The translations under genes and the position numbers were made by a program. From Albula goreensis (lineage: Eukaryota > Chordata > Actinopteri > Albuliformes > Albulidae), in contig CM040745.1 in the NCBI GenBank assembly GCA_022829145.1, positions 23,528,906-23,592,905 on the forward strand: a DNA stretch of 64,000 nt. Reading direction: 5' to 3'. Below the pieces are notes generated by a model. That model saw only the letters and a list, made by a program, of their open reading frames with translations. It was not told the origin of the DNA and made no database searches. Positions 52,044-61,000 of this stretch are shown piece after piece (within the stretch, counting starts at the first letter, position 1; every line of letters begins with the position of its first letter).

Positions 52044-55000
52044 ATTTTATTGGTTTGAATTAATTGCTTTGAAAAGTATTTTCAATGAGCTATTGCAGGA
52101 TATGTCATACACAGGGGGGTTATATGCTCCAGATTCCTCCTGCATTTCTGGAAACTATTGTATCCTGAACCTTTTTATATTGCTCTGGAACTGATGCAAC
52201 CTCAGACATTTGAATGCATTTGTATTATTCTGTTATTATTCTGACACTGGAGATAGGTTAATATTTTTTTAGCCTGTAATTTTAAGTGACATTAGCAGTG
52301 AGGAAATGACAACTGTAGAGGGATATCTTTGGTTTTATGTAGAACAAGTTGCGTTGACTTGACTTGTACCTCAAGCAATTACTGTTAATTGAAAATGCCT
52401 GACTGAAGCTAACATGTACCACAGTTCAGTATGTGATGAAGTTATTCAATCAACGTACATAGTAACTCGCTGGGATTTTTAAGAGTATCTTTTTCTCTCA
52501 GGTCCTCTCATACCATGCAACATGTTCTAAGACAGAAGTGGACAAATTCAAGGTAAGAAGATGGTAGTTAATTTGATAATCATTATAAACCCCTATGTCT
52601 GATTTATATATTTTTTTGTTTTTCAGTTTAATGAAGATCTTACTTCATTCTACTATTGTGATTCTACTCACAAAATTTGTCTTCAAACACACTATGGTAC
52701 AATTATCAAAATCTAACAGACCAAGCCTACCAGACATTTTTTAATGTTATCATAGTAAAGATATTGAAGCCAGATTGTTCCTTTTGATAAAACAGATTAC
52801 TGTGGCCTTTTTATTTGTGCAGTGTTTACTGTACCACCAACTGCCTGGAAGCTTACTAGATCCTCAGGTCCCTCTTTATTGAGTTACATTGAAATTTAGC
52901 TCTGGTGGTCTGCGAAGACTGGCTGTGATGGAGAAGATCTGGAGATCTGTGAAGATCTGTGATGGAGCTCTGTCACAGCACCTAGATTGCAAAATTGTGT
53001 GAACACAGCACCTAGTGCTGAAGTATGTCTTATTTGGCTCTGGTGCTGTCCTCAACCTCAATCAATATTAGGACCCCTTTGATGCACAAATAGACTGAGG
53101 GACAGACATTTCAAGCCAAATCAAATATCTCTGTGTGAATGAAGTATTACCAAAGACCATGATTATGTTAAGTATTTTATTACATTTCTCTTGAAAATGA
53201 AACATACTGTGACTTTTTCTCCCTTGTTGCTTTGTTTATTCTGTAAAGGGTGTGTGACTTTAGTGCTATGTATATAGTTTTGATACAAAGCTTGCTTCAA
53301 AATTCCTTCTTTTTGTATTCACAGGCTGCTAACATCCCCCTTGTTTGTGAGCTTGGCATTGACCAGCTGTCATTTGATGATTTCTCTTTGGATGTTGATG
53401 CCATGATCACGGCGGCTTTGCGCATGTTCATGGAGCTGGGCATGGTGCAGAAGTTCAAAATTGACTATGAGGTGAGGCTGAGAACCTGAACAGAACTTGA
53501 GCCTGGCTGAACCAAAGGGCTCATTCACATGCTAATGCTCATTCCCTCTCTCTCTCTCTCTCTCTCTCTCTGTCTGTCACTCCTGTGTTCCCCCTGCCAG
53601 ACGTTGTGTAGGTGGCTGCTGACCGTGAGGAAGAACTACCGCATGGTGCTTTATCACAACTGGCGGCATGCTTTCAATGTTTGCCAGTGTATGTTCTCCA
53701 TGTTGACTGTAAGTCCAGCTCCAGATTCCACCTGCAGATAAATCAGTTGATACATGCTTATGAAGAAATGCACTTGCAAGTGAGGAGACATTATATATCT
53801 GCTCATAAACCTAAAGGAACTGCCATGTGTGCTCACATTCAGATCTCACCCAGGTTGGTTCGGTTCTTCTGTTCTGATGCCAGCAACCATGAGTAGCAAT
53901 CCCTTTGCTTACCCTCTGCTGCAGCAGCTTGGCTCCTGTGACCACCATAATAACTGGAAATACTCAATCATGCACTGCTTGAGTGCTGAGTGTTGGAATG
54001 CCTCCCCTCTGTTTCAGGACACTGCCCATTCAAACATTTGGAACAAAATCCAAAGTCTGGTTTTTTTACCGATATGCTTGAGGAATGATTTTACACGTGT
54101 GCCATGTAGTCATAAAGACAAATGTAAGCGCATTGCAGTGGAGAGCTCTCTCCTGCAGTGTGGTTTAATAAATGTGTGTGAACCCCATGGTGATTCTTAC
54201 CTTGGTGGTGCAGCATTTCCATTGTCCAGCACCACCCAGTCATAAATCTTTATATGCTACAGTCACTGCAGTACGTGTCCCATTGTCACTGTCCCAAGAC
54301 AGATGTGTAAGGAAACTAACAGGAATACTGTACCTAAGGGTTTCGGCTCCAGGTATATTGATAACTTTTGTAATATATTTTTTACAGCTTGCTGGGAAGA
54401 TATGAAAAATTAACAACACATTGACAAAATGCCTAACAACCCCAAAATAAGAATGGCATGATGTAGATTGATCGTAAAGACATTTAAAAGGTTTCATACC
54501 AAACCAAAAGAGGCCTGGAGATGTTATTCTTGACAAATTCTTACCTCGCTGGAGTAAAGGTTGATGAAACATAAACTGTGAGGGTCTGTGTCCTAAGTAG
54601 CAGTTCCTCCTCAGACTGCAGGATTCCAGGAGACCCTCACAGAAGTGGAGACCTTGGCTCTAATTGTGGGCTGCATCTGCCATGACCTGGACCACCGCGG
54701 GACAAACAACGCTTTCCAGGCCAAGTAAGTGCCATCTATCATGGACACATATTACTACCGCTAACTTACAGCGCTCTGCATGAGGTCTTTCAGCCATCTC
54801 TTTCAACACCATTTGGCATGAAAGACATGCATGCCAGTGCTGGCTGCCATGAAAATGTGTAGTCACTGAAGATGGACAGCTATTTTTATCCTCAAGTTAT
54901 TGAAATAGCCAAAAAACCATTTGCTAGCTTTTAATGGTACATTTAACATGCTAGGAACACATGTAATCCATATGCACACTTCACCTGAATCCTCGCAGGA

Positions 55001-58000
55001 TTGACATTTGGCTTGAGCACTCAATACCATCATCTACATTGACTACCCGCCTTAATGACAAGGATATAAAATGTATCAAATCTAAATAAACATTTCCATA
55101 TATGGCTTTAAGTAATTGTATATGTATGTGCTTCCCTCTTCATCAGTCATCAGTTCACCACAGACCTAAAAACCTTGAGCTAAAACGACTACTGTATTAT
55201 GTATTGTTATGTAGCCTCAGTTTGGCTGGTCTGAACACTGCCTCTTCAGACTACTAGTATCTCTCTGTTCTCTTTCTCTCTCAGGACGGGCTCGGCCCTG
55301 TCCCTGCTGTATGGAACCTCAGCCACCCTAGAGCACCACCACTTTAACCATGCAGTAATGATCTTGCAGAGTGAGGTACCATCATAATATTGCACACACA
55401 ATACACTGCACAGTGCTGTTTTTGTCCCATTTACATCAATAAGCTAAATGAAAGCAAAAGTTCATATTGCCTTTTTCAATATTGCACTGACTTCGCAATG
55501 CTACTAGTGTTTTCAATGGGAGAGCTCAATAAATAATTTTAACAGACCAGACACTTGGATGTAATTATTAAAAAAATGGCTCACTGGATGATTTGCATAC
55601 AGTTAAAAAAAATAACACTGTTAAAAGAATGCATTTTGGCAGGATCAAATTTTGTTTCAATATTCAATTCAATATGGATTTCAGCATTTTTATGGTTGCT
55701 TTGTATATACTGTATCCTGTATGTGCAGTGTTGTCCATAACGTTTGGGACAAAGACACAAAGCACTAAACATGACCTCTATGTATAAAAAGTACTGTAAT
55801 GTCCACATACTGAAACCGACATGTATAAGAGAGAGAGTATCGTATTTGCTACTCTCCAATACCTTAATTATTATATTAATAAGTAAAAAAAAATTATACC
55901 ACACTATAGTATACTATATATTACACACATAGAGAGAGACAAAAAAGAGAGATTGTAAGTTATTTAAAAAAAATTCTGATTGTGGGTGAAACGAAGATTG
56001 GCCTGGCTTCATTAGGTTCATTATCCTGTCTCTAACGCTCAAAGCTGACAAATGCTTTCTTGGAGTATCATAATGGTTTCTTATGTTACAGAGAGAGTAG
56101 CTGCCCATGTCATTAGCATATAAATGAGTAGTGTCTTTAATTAGTGGGAGAAAATCTAGCAGATTCACTCTGTCAACCTGTAAGGATGATTAATTAAAAC
56201 TTTACTTTTTACTGCATGTTAGTGCAGTCTCTCTCTCTGTCTCTCTGGCTATCTCAGATTCTTTCTTTAAGTTTGTCTCTTATCAGTTTTAAAATTACTC
56301 TCTTGTCTTCTCCTTATTTTTCCAAAAGGTTTCAATCTCTTGCTCTCTCCCCAGTTGAAGTGGACTGCAGCTCAGAGAACTGTGTCTCTCTTAAGTACAT
56401 GTTGCATTTTATGGCAGTCAGAGAGGATAAATCCCAGCAACTTTGGCAGACATATACTTGAAAAGATAATTCTTCATCATTAATTCATCCTGAATCTTCC
56501 TTTTTTGTCACTGCTGCCTGCTTCATGGGTCATCTTACATACCCTGTTTACTTCCATGAGTAATACTCTTGGGAAGTGTTCTAATACATTACACAAAATT
56601 GGATTCATTAGTGAATATAAACTGTTTATATCAGGCCAATCTAGATCTCTGTGAAGTGCTATATCAGCCTAAGAAGACAATTATGCCTGTCATTGTTTCT
56701 CTAATCTCTGGAGTGAGTCTTTATCCTCCTGAAAGCTTTCCTTCTTTGTCTGCTTCTCCTTTGTCTGATGTTGTATCTCTTGATAACAGTCCTGGAAAAA
56801 TTTCTTATTTCTAGAGGAATTGTGTCAACACCCTTAAAGTAGTAAAATGGTGCTCATGAGTAGGAGGTTGCAATTCTCTGGCTCAGACCCAGATCAGATC
56901 CGAGCTAGGACAAACTAACTGAACAAAACACGATCCAAAAACCAGCCAGGCTTATTTACTTGTTTCCTGTGCATCTTCCCAGGGCCACAACATCTTCTCC
57001 AACCTGTCCTCCCAGGAATACAGTGACCTGATGCAGCTGCTGAAGCAGTCCATACTGGCCACAGACATCACACTCTACTTTGAGTATGCAACTACATTCC
57101 CTGTTCCCAAACCAAACCACCACTAATTAATCACTATTTAGCAGCCCAAGCCTGAGTTATAACTAATCCATTAATTAGTGGATGTCACACCACTAACCGT
57201 ATTAACTAAATTCTATTATCATCACCAGGGTTCTAGACCAAAATTGTAAACCTTAAAATGAGGTGAAATAAAGTTAATCCTTCTTGGTCTAATTAACTGT
57301 TAACATGAAGCAGGTTCGATTAAAACAGGCACATGGTTTGTGACAAAACAGTAATAGAATGATGCATTTGAAACTAAGCTACAAAAGGGGCTTTTTATTA
57401 TTTTCAGTTACAGATAAATTCCCGAATTACCTCTAATAGCTGGCTGAAATAGACATTAAAATTTCACAGCTTATACTGCCCTCTTGTGGATATAATGCAT
57501 TCTTTCATCTGAAGAAGCTAAAACTGAGTCATGTCCCTGTCCTTCTCTAGGAACAGAAATATGTTCTTTGAGCTTGTTAGTAAAGGAGACTACAACTGGA
57601 ACGTGAAAAGCCACAGAGACATGTGCAGGTAATTTCAGCACTGCTTGCAGATTTGGTGTATACATAATGCTTAAGGCTGCCTCATGCAGTCATTTATTTT
57701 AGTTGTAGTCAGCACATGCATATGAAAGGAAGACAGCATGCGCTGTCTGACATGGACTGGAGAGCCACTGAGCTGTGAATGGGAGATACAGGATGTACCA
57801 TGCTGGTATTAAAGGTGATGCTCTTTGGTAACTTTTTAGGTCAATGCTAATGACTGCATGTGATCTAGGGGCTGTGACCAAACCCTGGGAAATATCAAGA
57901 AAGGTGAGTATATCTAGTGATCTCTTCTATTTTTAGTCTACAGCTGTTGCTTACCGATCATCTTGAAAGTCTCCTTGCCCTTTTCATATAGATCTTTGTA

Positions 58001-61000
58001 TTTTTCCCTTGCTTGCATATCTAAACTTTGCTGCACTTTGTTTCTGGAAGGTGGCAGAGTTGGTTACAAGTGAATTCTTTGAGCAAGGAGACAGAGAGAG
58101 ATCAGAACTGAAGTTAACTCCATCTGTAAGTTGATCTGACCATCTCTTCTATCAATGCTTCAAATACCCCTTCAACAAATTACAAGACAGAGTTAACAGT
58201 TTAGATTTTATGTGTGTTTTTATGGAATTATAGTATATGGATATACAATGTTATGGTCAAATACATAAGGATAAACATGGTGACGTTTTAGCCTGTGAAG
58301 ACAAAACAACATTCAGAATACTTGAATACCTTGCCTTATTCAATAATTACTGACTGTTGGCTAATCATCTCTGACCACATTCCTTCCCCTTGTGAAGTAG
58401 TTGAGCAGCCTCAGGTTTAGAGCCTGATTCAAACCCGTCACCATCCAGCATGTAGGCGGCATGAATTATGTATTCAGTTACAAACTCATAACCCAGGAAC
58501 TATCTCTGAAGCACAGCTTTTGTGACTCATTACATTGCAGGGAGCTTGGGACACAGCGAAAGGAAAAAAGGGTGTTTTTGTTTGCCTTTAAGGCAACGGC
58601 CACCTCTCTTCCTCCTTTGGGAAGCAAAGAAATGCGTAGTATAACTTGCGTATTCTGACAACTGGCAAAATAAAGGCAGGCATACAATGACACATTGACA
58701 ATATCTGCTGTTTCATTTCCTTGGCTCCTACAGGACAGTGTGACGTATGAAAGTTGGTGGTGCTGTAAAAAGCGATCGGTGTTTGTGTTTCAGGCCATCT
58801 TTGATCGGAACAGGAAGGACGAGCTGCCGGGGCTGCAGCTGGAGTGGATTGATGGGATCTGTGCCCCACTGTATGAGGTAACTCCCTCAGAGAGCACAAA
58901 ACACATCCCATGCAGCAAATACCCTCAATGCAAGCAACGCAGCCAGTCCCTCCAGAACAGCCTTGTGGGTCCCAGAGGGCTCCTCAACACTGTCACTCAA
59001 ATTAAGCTGTCCATCTGCAGACAGTGGAATGGTGACCCAGCAGAGCTCATGAGCCACATGTCCCGTTCTGAGCACCATGCCATAGGAACACTTAAAGAGG
59101 CTCTTGGAAAGGTACTGGGAAGGGCAACAAGTCTCATTCTGTGTGTCAGGTGTAAAATGTCTTAAGACCCTGAGGCTCGGTTTTCATTTTCCAACCTCAT
59201 GACCCAACAGTTAAAATAGCTTATATTGCCTTGAGTAATTGCTGCCGTGTTTTCTTTTTCAAAAATATGTAGTATCGATTTAACACGAGTTGAAAGTAAC
59301 AATTGCATAGCTTCAGTGGTTACATTCCATAATGCTATAAATGCCTTGCAACTGATATTACAAAAATATGTCAAGTCAAATAAATGATAGGCACATTGTT
59401 CAATGCATCACAATGTTTTTGTATGACTGAGTGAGATGTTACACTGTCAGAATTGGGTTCTTAATGTCTTCAGGCTCAGAAAAAGCATACATTTGGGAAT
59501 TTAATTTGTATTATTTAAATGTCAAAGTTTCATGAATTTAGGAAAAAGCTATCAGTATGGTGCTGAAGCTATTTTAGGTTGAGGGTACTTTTGCACTTAT
59601 TCTAGAACTTATTCTGGAACCAATTTATAGGAATTTTTCCTAAGCGGAGAATTCTAGATTTTCAGATTTGGTGCAGTGCTTTGACATTATGAGTTGTAGG
59701 TAAACTAACCACCCTATAAGCATTGAATGGCCTTTTCTCATCATCATGTATCTTGATCAGACTCTGACATGTGCATCACTTTCCTTACAACCCTAATTGT
59801 AACAAAGGTAGTTTTGTGTCCTAACTGAAGGAAGCCCTGCTTGACACAAAAAGAAAAAGCTGAGTTTACTGGCCTGAAATGTATGACATTTAGAGGACTA
59901 AGTCGTAAGGGGCTGGCTATGAGGGTGAGGAACACTCACACTGTTAGCTTGTATATGAGTGGCTGGATGGTGATTTCATTGCTTATCTGACCAATCTCGC
60001 TGCTGTGCCTGGGGCTTTCTGATGGGACAGCAGATGAACTGGAACATTGAGTCCTGCTGACAGAGGGAAGTGGGCTGACAGGGGCATGTCAGCTGCCACT
60101 GCTGTTCTGGGAGATGAAGGTATAGAAGGATGTGAGAGAGAGGAAGAATGGTCCAGGGAGAGGAAGGGAGGGTACTGAGAGAAAGTAGAAGATTAAAGTG
60201 AGGGAGAGAAGAGTGGGAGTAAAAGAGAAAGAGAGGGAAGATGATGTGTTCAGTAACATGGCTTATATCCCATACCCATTTATTCTGTCTGCCATGCTTT
60301 CACTTTTGCATTGTAAACACTGCATGATAGTTGAATCATTCACAGTGACTTTAAAAAGAGTTCTCCCTAGTGCTTAACTACATAAAGTATCACATCACAT
60401 ATATGGTCCTACATGAGCATAAGTGCAGATCATTATCTTAAGGCAAAACTTGATTTTAACCACACCAAAGCATAATTAGTGAAGTCAGATTCTGGTGGAT
60501 GTAAATTCAGCCGTTCTGGTCACTAAATGTTTGCCTGTGGAGGTGAACTGAACTGACTGTTTTTTTTTGTTAATGTGCTTACATATTAACCAAACAGTTC
60601 CATGGAGTGCCAGTTTTTAGAGAACTGTGATTTCCATTCAGTAACCAGCCTGCCAATTAAAGGAGAAACAGAGCAGCAGAGTAGAAGTTCAGAGGCGACT
60701 GGGTTTTGTACGTGGGTGGAAGAAGATCCTGCAGATCCATTTCTCCTGGTGATGCTTTGCTCTGTGAATATTCATTTGCTTATGTAACCTTCCATCTTCA
60801 AAGCCTAGCAGATAACCTTGGATTTCTCTCTGCCTGTCATTCACACAACCTCACTGGAATGCTGATAATGTAATGTGGAGAAAACGACGACAGACATGGG
60901 AGGTTGAGTGATGGAGAGAAAAGAGCCATCAGCTGGAACCATTTGCACAGCTCAGCCCCCAACATTCAAAAATCAAGATAAAACATAAAAGACATGGGGG

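Noticed and set aside
52690-53060. Possible decayed LINE coding fragment in pde11a intron 10
   Set aside because: A short phrase recalls the SLPD motif of L1-like ORF2, but stops and frame changes are frequent and no 3' end or target duplication is visible. Too weak to call.
53829-54245. 138-codon open frame in pde11a intron 12
   Set aside because: It lies wholly inside an intron, has no family resemblance, and is not joined to neighbouring exons by splice sites in frame.
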